Below are positions 8,392 to 17,186 of a DNA stretch of 64,000 nt, one piece after another. The stretch covers positions 62,001-126,000 of the forward strand of contig CAIMFY010000094.1 in the NCBI GenBank assembly GCA_903840415.1, written 5' to 3'. The notes beneath the pieces are model-generated. The model saw only the letters and a program-made list of their open reading frames with translations. It searched no databases and was not told the origin of the DNA. Both the position numbers and the translations under genes were made by a program. The stretch comes from an uncultured Opitutia bacterium (GTDB lineage Bacteria > Verrucomicrobiota > Verrucomicrobiia > Opitutales > Opitutaceae). Positions within the stretch are counted from its first letter, which is position 1; each line of letters begins with the position of its first letter.

Positions 8392-9106
8392 TGCCGGAGT
8401 CGTGGCCGACGAAGAGCTGGCAGGGCGCGAGCCGGGCCATTAGTTCGCCGAGCGGGAGATCGTGCGCGGTGAAGGCGCCTGGTGCGAGCCGCCGTGCGGC
8501 AGCGGACTCGGCTTCGCCTGTGACCATGAGCAACTCGGCGCCGTGTTCGCGCTCCAACCATTCACAAAGGATCGCCCAGCGTTCGAGCGGCCAGTTTTTT
8601 TTCAGCGATCCGCTACCGGGGTGGATCGCGATCGGCGCCCTAGAATCATCAACTCGTCCTCGGTTGTGTGGTGTGACGAGCGGATAAAAGAAATCACGCG
8701 ATTCGATGCCGACATCGGTCAGCGCGGCGCAGTAGTGCGCGGCGGCTGGTGCGATCGTTGGGTGGGCTGGTGCCGACAGAAATTTCTGCCCGGGTCGTAG
8801 CGGAAATTGTCGAAGCAGCGCGCCGTCGTCGTCCGGCCAGAAGTTCAGCACGAGGTCGAACGATCCGAGCCAAGCGGCAAGTTCCTCGGGCAGCGGAGCC
8901 GGGCCGAAGAGTGCGCTCCAGCGCGCCTCTTGTTGCGAGTGCACGGCGTCGATCAAACCCGAATCGTGGGCGATGGCGGCGGCGGTGGCGTTGCCGGCGA
9001 GTTCGATCCGGGCCGACGGCCATGTGCGGCGCAGCGCGGCGAGGGCGGGCAGCGTGACGATAAAATCGCCGAGCGCGCCGCCCCTAAGAACGAGGATTTT
9101 TCGCAT
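8210..9106 (-). CDS. Glycosyltransferase family 9 (heptosyltransferase-like)
   Basis: 298-residue GT-B fold enzyme of the ADP-heptose:LPS heptosyltransferase family. Visible are the N-terminal RGGALGDFIVTLPAL motif, the central AIHPGSGSLKKNWPLERWA nucleotide-sugar region and the C-terminal FVGHDSGISHLAAACGVPCVLLFGPTDPAVWAP. Start chosen at MRKILVL (9106); the upstream extension to 9199 is Arg/Pro noise. It overlaps the end of the DUF3108 gene by 23 bases. Probably acts at the inner face of the inner membrane in lipopolysaccharide or surface glycan assembly. Confidence 0.87.
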   Translation of the reverse strand: MRKILVLRGGALGDFIVTLPALAALRRTWPSARIELAGNATAAAIAHDSGLIDAVHSQQEARWSALFGPAPLPEELAAWLGSFDLVLNFWPDDDGALLRQFPLRPGQKFLSAPAHPTIAPAAAHYCAALTDVGIESRDFFYPLVTPHNRGRVDDSRAPIAIHPGSGSLKKNWPLERWAILCEWLEREHGAELLMVTGEAESAAARRLAPGAFTAHDLPLGELMARLAPCQLFVGHDSGISHLAAACGVPCVLLFGPTDPAVWAPPTPAVCIVRRSEKLDSISVDDLQRDLARLLAPPK

Positions 9107-9905
9107 TCGGCGCCGCTTCGACGACCGTGGGCTTGGCCGGGGTAGCGTCCAGAGTCGAGGGCGGCTGGTAGTGCGTAAGGGTGGCGACGCCCGCGCCAAA
9201 TTTGAACTCCACCTGAAACTTCACTGGGAGTTTCCGCTCGTCCTGAGAAATCCAGACGCTGACGGCGGAGCCGCGTTTGAACATACCCTTCGGCGGTGTC
9301 TTTTCCATGCGCGGAACGAGGACGAGTGTTTGGAACGTGCCGAGCGGTGTGCGCACTTCTTCGTATCGATCCGCGTGGATGGTCAGCTCGTAGAATTCGT
9401 TCTCGAAAAGCACCAGAGCGTCGCGCTGCTCGCCGGGTTTGAGATTCCACGTGCGAGTCTGCACGAGGCTCATAATGAGATCGAGTGGTTCACCGGAGGG
9501 GACGATGAGGGTGGCATTCTGATCGGAACTGATGGCATCGACGTAGGCGGCGGTGGAATTGGTGTAGTCGAAGGCGACGGAGTGCTTCGTTTCCTTGTTT
9601 GGCGCCTTGCTCGTTTCGGTGTTGGAGAGAAGGCGGCCAGTTTTGGGATCGAGCATCGCCTCGGCCCGGGCTTCGAAAGTGAAAAGTGCCCGGGCAAACC
9701 CCGTGGTTTCCGTTGTCGTCGTCACCCGTAAACGTGGCGCGCCATCGGTGGCGTCGGTGTTTTTCGCCGAGATCATAATCTCCCCGGCGTGCGGGAAAAT
9801 GCCCCAGCCGACCTTGTAGGTCAGCGTCTCACCATGGCGAAGCGCAGGCTCGGCGGCGTGTCCGGCAGCAGTGGCGAGGAGCATGAGAGTGGTTAGGAGA
9901 CGCAT
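9084..9905 (-). CDS. DUF3108 domain protein, exported
   Basis: 273 residues with an N-terminal signal peptide (cleavage probably after GHAAEP). The mature part begins GETLTYKVGWGIFPHAGEI, the usual opening of DUF3108 proteins, which form a periplasmic beta-barrel-like fold of unknown role. The C-terminal 30 residues are Pro/Ala/Thr-rich. It overlaps the GT9 gene, suggesting a shared envelope role, and follows the MBL exonuclease by 52 bases on the same strand. No catalytic residues can be proposed. Confidence 0.75.
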   Translation of the reverse strand: MRLLTTLMLLATAAGHAAEPALRHGETLTYKVGWGIFPHAGEIMISAKNTDATDGAPRLRVTTTTETTGFARALFTFEARAEAMLDPKTGRLLSNTETSKAPNKETKHSVAFDYTNSTAAYVDAISSDQNATLIVPSGEPLDLIMSLVQTRTWNLKPGEQRDALVLFENEFYELTIHADRYEEVRTPLGTFQTLVLVPRMEKTPPKGMFKRGSAVSVWISQDERKLPVKFQVEFKFGAGVATLTHYQPPSTLDATPAKPTVVEAAPNAKNPRS

Positions 9906-9957
9906 GTGGCGATGCGGTCAGCGGACCGCAAAGGTCGCGAAAGGTGCGTCGCGATTC

Positions 9958-10947
9958 TCACGTCGGCAAGGAAAACTCGAGTTGGTTCGTCTGGCCGAGC
10001 GCGAGCGCGTCGATGCCGCGAGCGCGGAGCGTGGCGGCAAATTCCCGGGCGAAACCGTGCAGGGTCAGCACGCGCTTTGGCTGCACGAGTTCGACGAAGC
10101 GCATCAAATCGGGGAAGTCGGCGTGATCGGAGAGCGGGAACGCGGCGTCGCAGCGCAGCCGGTAAATCGCGCCGGGGTCGAGCGCCCAGCCAGTGATCGC
10201 GGCAGTGCGGACGGCGGGCACCCGACTGAGCAGCCCGCGGCCGTGCGGCGGGCAAATCACGACATGACCGGCGACCTCGCGGGCGTCGAACTCGCGGTAA
10301 GGCGGAAATACGACTCCCAACTGTGCGTAGACGCGCGTGAGCCGGAGCGTTTCCGCGTGCAGCATGATCGGGAGATTCGCGGCGGCGAGGGCCCGAAGCA
10401 CTTCCTGACTCTTGCCGAGGCTGTAGCACATCAGCGCCGGGGTCGCGCCGTCGGCGACGGCTTGCTGGCAGAACGCGATCAATAGCGCGATGACATCTGT
10501 GTCCGGTGGAAACGCGTAGCGTGGGAGCCCGAAGGTTGTTTCCATGATAAGCACGTCGGCGCGTGGCGTGGCGCAGGTATCGGCGGCGAGTCCGGGGCGG
10601 AGTTTGAAGTCGCCCGTGTAGAGCAGTGAACCGTGCTCGGCCGACTCCAGGAGGATTTGCGCGGACCCGAGGATGTGGCCGGCCGGGTGCAGCGTGGCGG
10701 TGACACCAAACTCAAGCGCGTGCGGCCGGCCGAAAGGCACGGCGGTGATTGTCCGGCGGCCCGGCATCCGCGCGTGAATAAAGCGCGCCGTCGCCGGTGT
10801 GCATAAGATTTCTGGATGCCGCGCTAGGTGATCGGAATGGGCGTGCGAGACGAACGCGCGCGGCGTCCTCATCTGCGCATCGAGCCACCAGCCGATTTGC
10901 GGAAGGTGGACGCCCTTGCGGTAGCGCACATCCCAGGCGGCGGACAT
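9958..10947 (-). CDS. MBL-fold nuclease, SNM1/ligase-associated exonuclease type
   Basis: 329-residue metallo-beta-lactamase-fold protein. Metal motifs are SHAHSDH (near residue 36), HPAGHILGSAQI, LLYTGDFKLR and METTFGLPRY, with a late PLSDHADFPDL. This set is typical of the nucleic-acid-processing MBL branch, including the stand-alone ligase-associated DNA exonucleases. No ATP-dependent ligase or Lhr helicase is nearby, so the pathway is not confirmed by context. The start at 10947 forms TGATG with the stop of the zinc-ribbon gene; a longer frame to 11013 is unlikely. Confidence 0.78.
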   Translation of the reverse strand: MSAAWDVRYRKGVHLPQIGWWLDAQMRTPRAFVSHAHSDHLARHPEILCTPATARFIHARMPGRRTITAVPFGRPHALEFGVTATLHPAGHILGSAQILLESAEHGSLLYTGDFKLRPGLAADTCATPRADVLIMETTFGLPRYAFPPDTDVIALLIAFCQQAVADGATPALMCYSLGKSQEVLRALAAANLPIMLHAETLRLTRVYAQLGVVFPPYREFDAREVAGHVVICPPHGRGLLSRVPAVRTAAITGWALDPGAIYRLRCDAAFPLSDHADFPDLMRFVELVQPKRVLTLHGFAREFAATLRARGIDALALGQTNQLEFSLPT

Positions 10948-11219
10948 CAGTGGAGGACGAAGGCGCTGAGCACGAGGAGCACGAGGCAAACCGCCGCCAT
11001 CCACCAATACCACGCGAGCCCGTTGACTTTGGGCGGCGGCGGGCGGGCCGACCGGGTCTCGTCATCGAAGGCGTGCTCGGGCAAATCGAGATCGTCATAG
11101 ACGCTCGGCTCGCGCCAGCCGGTGCGCTCGTCGGCACCACACTCGGGACAAGCGCGGGCCCTGTGCGGAATGGTCGCTCCGCAAATGGCGCATTCCTCGG
11201 GTGGCGTCGTCTCAGGCAT
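10947..11219 (-). CDS. Zinc-ribbon membrane protein, small
   Basis: 90-residue protein with an N-terminal four-Cys zinc ribbon (CAICG then CPECG, residues about 10-30), an acidic middle and one C-terminal membrane helix (YWWMAAVCLVLLVLSAFVL). Function unknown. It overlaps the AI-2E-type permease gene by 8 bases upstream and the exonuclease gene by 1 base downstream, so it is embedded in an operon. Confidence 0.72.
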   Translation of the reverse strand: MPETTPPEECAICGATIPHRARACPECGADERTGWREPSVYDDLDLPEHAFDDETRSARPPPPKVNGLAWYWWMAAVCLVLLVLSAFVLH

Positions 11220-12360
11220 GGGGTCGGGCGAAATATTTCTTCCGCGCGAGCCGCCACGCCGTCACGAAAAACGCCGTCAGCGGAATCGCCAGCAGCATCC
11301 CGAGCACACCGCCCAACGCCGTGGCCCAAAAGAAAATCGCCACAATGATCGCGACGGGATGCAACCCAGTGCGATCACCCATGATTTTCGGCGTCAGCAC
11401 CCAGCCTTCAATGGCCTGCACGATCACTTTCACAACCAGCACGAGACCGAGCATCGCCCAGCCTCCTCCGGGTTGGAAAAACGCGAGCGGCAGGGCCACT
11501 GCCAGCCCGAGAATCGTGCCGAGATAAGGAACGATGTTGAGCACGCCGAGAAAAAGGCCGAGCGCGAAGCCAAACCTGAGCCCGACCAGTGTGAATCCGG
11601 CACCGAGCAGCCCGCCCATGATGAGCCCGATGAGGATCTGACCGCGGAAAAACGATTTGATGATCGCGACGAATTCGCGGACGAGAAAGATCACGTCTGC
11701 ACGCACGCCCGGTGAAAGGAAGGGCAGGTGCGCCGGGAGGTTCTCCGTCGGCTCGCCTCGGGCGAGCAGAAAGAAAAAAAGGTAAACCGGCACGATCGCG
11801 AGGTGGGTGACGAAGGCGAGCACACCGAGCACGCCGCCGCCCGCCGCCCGCAGCGACGGCAGGGCGTGGGTGATCAGCGCCTTGCCCTCGGTGGCGATCG
11901 TTTCGACCAACTGGCGCGACGCAGGCTCGCCGACTTGGCGCTGAGCGAGTGCCATCCATTGGGGGAAGTGTGCATTGAAATACTGGCTCGCGTTGTCCCA
12001 CAGGGTCGGCGCATAGCCGAGGAAATCAATGAACTGGCTGGCTAGCGGCGGCACCGCGAGCACCAGCAGGGCCGCGACGACCAGCAGGAAAACGCCGTAG
12101 AGCAGGACGACCGCCATCAACCGGCGGAGTCGAAGGCGCCGCTCAAGAATCTCGATCACCGGTCGCAGGATGAGCGCGAGAACGCCGGCCATAGCGAGCG
12201 GCCATAACACACCGGAAAAATATCCAACCAGCCAGCTGAGCGCCACGATCGCGCCGATCAGCAGCCCGGCCGTCCCGAGGAACGCCAGCAACGTCAGGGC
12301 TGAAGCGATCACCCGGCGCTGGCCAGAACTCAAAAACGGATGCGGTGACTCCGACGACAT
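11212..12360 (-). CDS. AI-2E family permease (UPF0118)
   Basis: 382-residue polytopic inner-membrane protein with about eight hydrophobic segments. Typical AI-2E/UPF0118 features are a long soluble middle region before the second membrane block, the GLIMGGLLGAGFTLVGLRFGF segment and the NIVPYLGTILG motif. Members include the proposed autoinducer-2 exporter TqsA and Na+/H+ antiporters, so the substrate is open. It follows the RND exporter by 42 bases on the same strand. Confidence 0.85.
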   Translation of the reverse strand: MSSESPHPFLSSGQRRVIASALTLLAFLGTAGLLIGAIVALSWLVGYFSGVLWPLAMAGVLALILRPVIEILERRLRLRRLMAVVLLYGVFLLVVAALLVLAVPPLASQFIDFLGYAPTLWDNASQYFNAHFPQWMALAQRQVGEPASRQLVETIATEGKALITHALPSLRAAGGGVLGVLAFVTHLAIVPVYLFFFLLARGEPTENLPAHLPFLSPGVRADVIFLVREFVAIIKSFFRGQILIGLIMGGLLGAGFTLVGLRFGFALGLFLGVLNIVPYLGTILGLAVALPLAFFQPGGGWAMLGLVLVVKVIVQAIEGWVLTPKIMGDRTGLHPVAIIVAIFFWATALGGVLGMLLAIPLTAFFVTAWRLARKKYFARPHA

Positions 12361-12402
12361 GCGCGACAGTCGATCAGACCGCGGCGGACGCCAAGCAAAA
12401 GC

Positions 12403-14751
12403 TCAGCGGCCCGCTTTCATGGCGAACGGTGCCTGCGTGCGCCCGGTGTGATGCCGCCAGAACCATCGCGCCATCGCGGGAAGCAAAATGATCGCGCCGA
12501 GCATGTTCACCAAGAACATGAACGTGAGCAGCAGGCCCATGTCGGCTTGAAACTTGAGACTGGAGAAAATCCAAGTGCTCACGCCGATCGCGAGCGTGAG
12601 GCCGGTGAAGACGACGGCCGCACCGGTGTCCTTGAGCGCGATCGCCATCGCATCCTCGAAGTATTCGCCGGTTTTCAGTGCGGTGTTGAGGCGAGCGAAA
12701 AGATAGATGCCGTAGTCGACGCCGATGCCGACGCCTAGCGCGACGACGGGCAGCGTCGAGGTTTTCAGACCAATGCCGAGGTAAACCATGAGCGCATAGG
12801 CGAGCCAGCTGACGATCGCCAGCGGGACGACGATGCAGAGCGTCGCGCGGATCGAGCGAAACGTAATTAGGCATAACGCGATCACGGCGCCGAACACCCA
12901 TAGCACGATGGGCGTCTGCGCCGCCTGCACAACTTCGTTGGTCGCAGCCATCACGCCGGCGTTGCCGCTAGCTAGGAGAAACTTTGCCTTGGGCGACGGA
13001 TGCGCGGCGGCGAAAGTCTTGGTGGCATCCGTCACAGCGCGCAGCGTCTCAGCCTTGTGATCGGTGAGAAAGATCATGATCGGCATCACGCTGCCGTCGC
13101 GGTTGAGCAGGCCGGTAGACGTCTCAATCGGGGAGACGGCTTGCGCGAGCGCTTGTTGGTTGCGCGGGAGAATGCGCCATTTGAGCGAGCCTTCGCTATA
13201 GCCGGCGTTGACGATCTTCGCCGTCGCGGGAACGGAAATCACGGACTGCACTCCAGGCACCGTGCGAATGGCGCCTTCGAACTGATCCATGAGCGCGACG
13301 ACGTCATAGTCGACACAGCCGTTGGGCACGGTCTCGACGAGCACGGAGAGAATGTCCACGCCGATGCTAAACTTGGAAGTGATGACGCGGGTGTCGGAAT
13401 TGTAGCGCGAACTCTGCCGCAGTTCGGGCACGCCGGCCTGCGTGTCGCCGATGCGGACCTGTTCGCCCTTCCAGAACGCCCAGGCCCCGGCGGCGAAACA
13501 GACGAGCATGATGGCCATCGAGGGGCCGGGCCGCATTTCGCGGGCTAGCCGATCCCAGAAGGAGTTGGTGATAGCGCGGCGGCTCGCGACCCACTCGCGA
13601 TAGCTGGCGGGCAGGCGGAGATATGAGAGCAGGATCGGCAGCAGGAAAAAGTTCGTGATGACGATCACGCTGACGCCGAGGCTGGCAATAATCGCGAGTT
13701 CGCGAATGACCTCGATTTTGATCACGAGCATCGTGATGAAGCCCACGGTGTCGGTCAGCAGCGCGACGATGCCGGGCGCGATCAGCTGCATGAACGCGGC
13801 ACGCGCCGCCGTGGGGCCGTCGACGCCCTTGAACATCTCATTGCGGAACGTGCAGATTTTCTGCACGCCGTGGCTCACGCCGATCGCGAAAACGAGAAAC
13901 GGCACGAGAATCGAAAACGGATCGATGCCGTAGCCGAGGGCGGTGAGGCCGCCGAGTTGCCAGATGACGGCGACGAGCGAACAGAGGACCGGCGCGAGGG
14001 CGAGTTTCCAACGTCCCGCGTAGTTCCACACCAGCAGCGCCGTGACGACGATGGAAATGGCAAACAAAACTAGGACATTGCGGGCGCCGTCGCTGATGTC
14101 GCCGATGACTTTTGCGAAGCCGATGATGTGAACGGAGATTTTTCCCCCAGTGGTGTGTTCGACGCGGTGGCGGATGGCCTCCAGTCCGGCGGCGACGCGG
14201 GTGTAGTCGATTTTATCGCCGGTGCTCGGGTCGATTTCGAGGAGCTGGGCGCTGACGATGGCGCCGGTGAAATCGTTGGCGACGAGTTGGCCGAGCTTGC
14301 CGGACTTGAGAATGTTTTCGCGGACCTTCGCGAAGTTAGCGGGCGTCGGGGTGAAGTCGGCGGGGATGACGTTGCCGCCGGCAAAGCCATCTTCGACGAC
14401 TTCGATGTAGCGGACGTTGGGCGTGAACAGCGACTGCACCTGGGGGCGATCGACGGCGGGGAGGAAGGTGACTTCTTCCGTGACAGATTTCAGTTCGCGA
14501 AAAAACGGTTCGGTAAAAATATCGCCCGACTCGGTCGTGAGTGCGACCAGCACGCGGTTCGCGCCGCCAAACTCGCTCTGATATTTCGTGAACGTGCGGA
14601 TGTAATCGTGATCGGTCGGCAGCGACTTATTGAAGCTGGCATCGACGTGGAGTCGCAGGGCAAAGACCAGCATCACCGCAGTGAGCACAGCGAATCCGCA
14701 GACCAGCGGAGTGCGCCAGCGAAACATCCAGGCGGTGAATTTTTCGAGCAT
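12403..14751 (-). CDS. RND/MMPL-family exporter
   Basis: 782-residue inner-membrane transporter with the two-fold RND layout. The first membrane helix (about 15-35) is followed by a large periplasmic loop (about 40-225), a block of helices including FAIGVSHGVQKI, a second large loop and a final block with VALGVGIGVDYGIYLFARL. Members move lipids or hydrophobic molecules. Start set at MLEKFTAWMF (14751), 37 bases after the YCF48 gene; an open frame continues to 14844 but overlaps that gene. Last member of the DUF1302-DUF1329-YCF48-RND set. Confidence 0.87.
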   Translation of the reverse strand: MLEKFTAWMFRWRTPLVCGFAVLTAVMLVFALRLHVDASFNKSLPTDHDYIRTFTKYQSEFGGANRVLVALTTESGDIFTEPFFRELKSVTEEVTFLPAVDRPQVQSLFTPNVRYIEVVEDGFAGGNVIPADFTPTPANFAKVRENILKSGKLGQLVANDFTGAIVSAQLLEIDPSTGDKIDYTRVAAGLEAIRHRVEHTTGGKISVHIIGFAKVIGDISDGARNVLVLFAISIVVTALLVWNYAGRWKLALAPVLCSLVAVIWQLGGLTALGYGIDPFSILVPFLVFAIGVSHGVQKICTFRNEMFKGVDGPTAARAAFMQLIAPGIVALLTDTVGFITMLVIKIEVIRELAIIASLGVSVIVITNFFLLPILLSYLRLPASYREWVASRRAITNSFWDRLAREMRPGPSMAIMLVCFAAGAWAFWKGEQVRIGDTQAGVPELRQSSRYNSDTRVITSKFSIGVDILSVLVETVPNGCVDYDVVALMDQFEGAIRTVPGVQSVISVPATAKIVNAGYSEGSLKWRILPRNQQALAQAVSPIETSTGLLNRDGSVMPIMIFLTDHKAETLRAVTDATKTFAAAHPSPKAKFLLASGNAGVMAATNEVVQAAQTPIVLWVFGAVIALCLITFRSIRATLCIVVPLAIVSWLAYALMVYLGIGLKTSTLPVVALGVGIGVDYGIYLFARLNTALKTGEYFEDAMAIALKDTGAAVVFTGLTLAIGVSTWIFSSLKFQADMGLLLTFMFLVNMLGAIILLPAMARWFWRHHTGRTQAPFAMKAGR

Positions 14752-14788
14752 CAGGGGGAGATCGACGTGGGACGGCGGAAAGGCGCGC

Positions 14789-15760
14789 TCAGGGTTTGGG
14801 CAAGAGCGTGACGCCAGCTTCGCCGACGGCGAGGATGGCACCATCGGGTAATTCGATGAGTTTCGCGACAGCCGTGGTGAGCGGCGTTAACCACGAAGCA
14901 AACGTGTGACCGTAGTCGCGACTCACCAAGCAGCCGCGCGCCTGGCCGGCGACGACGATCAGGTTGCTCTGAAGCTGCAGGGCGGTGGCGAGGAGCACCG
15001 GCTGGGGAGTGGCGATCGGTGACCAAGTCGCGCCGTCGTCGACTGAACGGAAGAGGCGGCCGCGTAAGCCGTGGGCGAGGAGGGTGCGTTTGTCGAGAGG
15101 CAGGATGCCGTAGAACGAGCCGTCGTAGGGCGCGGCGATGCGCTTCCACGTTACTCCGTCGTCGGCCGAGCGGAGCAGCGTGCCGTGCTCGCCGGCGAGG
15201 TAGAGAGTGCCGGTGGGGCCACGGGTGAGGTGGTTGAAATGGAAATCGTCGTCGGAGATTTTGCGACGGGTCCACGTCTTGCCCGTGTCGGTAGTGGACA
15301 GAAATAGGCCGTAGGCTCCGACAGCAATCACGTGTTGCGCGTTGAGCGCGAGCACGTCGAGGAAGGAGTCGGAGAGATTTTCTCCCTGCCATTGTTTTTG
15401 CCAGCTGTGGCCGCCGTCAGTGGTCGCGAGGAGGAGGGCGTCGTGGCCGACGGCCCAGCCGTGGAGCGCGTCGGGGGCAAAATTGACGGCGGTGAGGGTG
15501 GCGGTGGTCAGGTTCGTGGCACTTTGCCACGAGCGTCCAGCGTCCGCGGAACGCAGGATCGTGCCGCGCTCGCCGACGGCGACAAACTCGGTGCCGACGA
15601 CCGCGACATCGAGCAGCAGCATTCGCGGGGCGAGTTCAGCGGCGGGACTGACGAGGGCGAAAAGCAAAAGCGCAACCGTCACGATTGCGCTTTTGCCGCG
15701 GCGGCGGTCCGAGACCGCCGCCGGTAGGTTCGAATGAGAGACCATTGTTTCGGCGATCAT
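14789..15760 (-). CDS. YCF48-like BNR-repeat beta-propeller, exported
   Basis: 323 residues. After a basic stretch (RRRGKS) comes a hydrophobic signal segment (about residues 25-42), then six or more BNR/Asp-box repeats of the form RSADxGxSW or STTDTGKTW (for example LRSADAGRSW, LATTDGGHSW, FRSVDDGATW). The fold is that of the photosystem II assembly factor YCF48/HCF136, but in non-photosynthetic bacteria this family typically accompanies DUF1302, DUF1329 and RND proteins, as here. The start could be 15760 or 15745. Two perfect hairpins lie inside the first 100 bases of the gene. Confidence 0.8.
   Translation of the reverse strand: MIAETMVSHSNLPAAVSDRRRGKSAIVTVALLLFALVSPAAELAPRMLLLDVAVVGTEFVAVGERGTILRSADAGRSWQSATNLTTATLTAVNFAPDALHGWAVGHDALLLATTDGGHSWQKQWQGENLSDSFLDVLALNAQHVIAVGAYGLFLSTTDTGKTWTRRKISDDDFHFNHLTRGPTGTLYLAGEHGTLLRSADDGVTWKRIAAPYDGSFYGILPLDKRTLLAHGLRGRLFRSVDDGATWSPIATPQPVLLATALQLQSNLIVVAGQARGCLVSRDYGHTFASWLTPLTTAVAKLIELPDGAILAVGEAGVTLLPKP
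15666..15723 (-). promoter_or_regulatory. Two adjacent perfect hairpins, one terminator-like
   Basis: Read on the minus strand, first a perfect 10-bp stem with a 3-base loop (GGCGGCGGTC 15701-15710 and GACCGCCGCC 15714-15723), then a perfect 11-bp stem with a 9-base loop (CAAAAGCGCAA 15666-15676 and TTGCGCTTTTG 15686-15696) that ends in a T-rich run. The second has the shape of an intrinsic terminator, yet it sits in the signal-peptide coding region of the YCF48-like gene, inside the operon. Confidence 0.6.
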
Positions 15761-15785
15761 GAACCGCCGTAACTGCAGAATCCGA

Positions 15786-17144
15786 TCACCGCACGCCTTC
15801 GCGGCGAAGCGAATCAGGCGTGAAGTCGGCGGGCGTCCGCTTGAGATTAAAATTATACATCGGTTTATCGTTATCGAGGCCGATGGCGAGGTAGCGACCG
15901 TTGTCGAGGTGCATGTGGACCTCGAGGGTGCTCCAGAAGCTCAAGGCATCGTAATAATTGATGCAGTGTGCTTCGGAGACGACGTTCATCTGGCCGCGCT
16001 TGTCGTATTGATCGGCGATCAGGATCTGCCAGCTGTCCTCGTCGATGTAGAAAGTGCGGCGCGAGTAAACGTGATCGGTGCCGGGCTTCAGGGTGGCATC
16101 GACCACCCAGACGCGGTGCAGTTCATAGCGGGCGAGATCCTGATTGATGTGGAGCGGCTTCAGGATGTCGGCGACCTTGGTCTTGTCGCTGTGGAGCGTG
16201 TAGGAGTTGTAGGGGACAAGCAGTTCCTTCTTGCCGACGAGCTTCCAGTCGTAGCGATCGGGCGCACCGTTAAACATGTCGAATTGGTCGCTCGTGCGCT
16301 GACCGTCGGCCGCCGTGCCGGGATTGTCGTAGGCGACATTGGGCGCTCGGGTGACGCGGCGGCGACCGGCGTTGTAAACCCAGGCGCGGCGCGGTTCCTT
16401 GACCTGATCCATGGTTTCCTGCGCGAGGAGAATCGTGCCGGCGAGGCGGGCCGGGGCGACCACCGACTGCTTGAAGAAGATGAGCGTGTTGCTGTCATCC
16501 AGTTCTTTGGCGGTGATGTCGGGGCGGGTATAGTTGAAGAGAAACTCGTCCTCGAACTGCACGAGTTGGTAACCGCCGCCGCGTTCGACGGCCGCCTGAC
16601 CGATGTGGCGGTCGGCAGCTATGCCGCGATAGCGAGTCAGGAAATTCCACAGCACTTCGAGTCCATTTTGGGGAATCGGAAATGGCGCACCGACGATCGC
16701 GCCGGAGATGCCGTTACCGTTGGAGACGAGATTGGCGCTCGTGGCATTGGCCTTCGTGGCATCGTAGACACGCTGCGGATTGGCGGCGCTGCGATGCGTG
16801 GGGTAGACGACCAGTTTGTAGTCGGGATAAGCCTTAAGCAACGCGAGCGTGCCGGCGGCGAGCTTCGCGGAGTATTGTTCCGCGTTGCTCTGAGACACAG
16901 TGTAAAGCGGCTGATCGCTCGCGAATGGGTCTGGATGGTGGTCGCCGACTTTGTAGCCGGCGGGCGGGGTCGTGATGCCGCCGGTCCACGCAGGGATGGA
17001 GTTGTCGGCGTTGCCGGCCATCTCGCCACCGAGTGGAGTCAGATCCTTGCCGAGGCGGGCGGCGTCGGCGGCGCTGACGGCCGCGCGACCGGGCGCCAGC
17101 GAGACCACGAGGGTGAGTGCAAAAAGCCGAAGGAAGTTTTTCAT
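15786..17144 (-). CDS. DUF1329 protein, outer-membrane lipoprotein-sorting-like
   Basis: 452-residue exported protein with a signal peptide (MKNFLRLFALTLVVSLAPGR). It opens with AARLGKDLTPLGGEMAGNADNSIPAWTGG, the hallmark of DUF1329, and has the family length. The fold is related to LolA/LolB-type lipid-carrying half-barrels, so a periplasmic hydrophobic-ligand carrier is the best guess. It lies 42 bases after DUF1302 and 25 before YCF48, in one operon with an RND exporter. Confidence 0.85.
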   Translation of the reverse strand: MKNFLRLFALTLVVSLAPGRAAVSAADAARLGKDLTPLGGEMAGNADNSIPAWTGGITTPPAGYKVGDHHPDPFASDQPLYTVSQSNAEQYSAKLAAGTLALLKAYPDYKLVVYPTHRSAANPQRVYDATKANATSANLVSNGNGISGAIVGAPFPIPQNGLEVLWNFLTRYRGIAADRHIGQAAVERGGGYQLVQFEDEFLFNYTRPDITAKELDDSNTLIFFKQSVVAPARLAGTILLAQETMDQVKEPRRAWVYNAGRRRVTRAPNVAYDNPGTAADGQRTSDQFDMFNGAPDRYDWKLVGKKELLVPYNSYTLHSDKTKVADILKPLHINQDLARYELHRVWVVDATLKPGTDHVYSRRTFYIDEDSWQILIADQYDKRGQMNVVSEAHCINYYDALSFWSTLEVHMHLDNGRYLAIGLDNDKPMYNFNLKRTPADFTPDSLRREGVR

Positions 17145-17186
17145 GAGGGAAAAGGTCGAGGTAGATAGTCGGGGTGGCTCGTTGGC

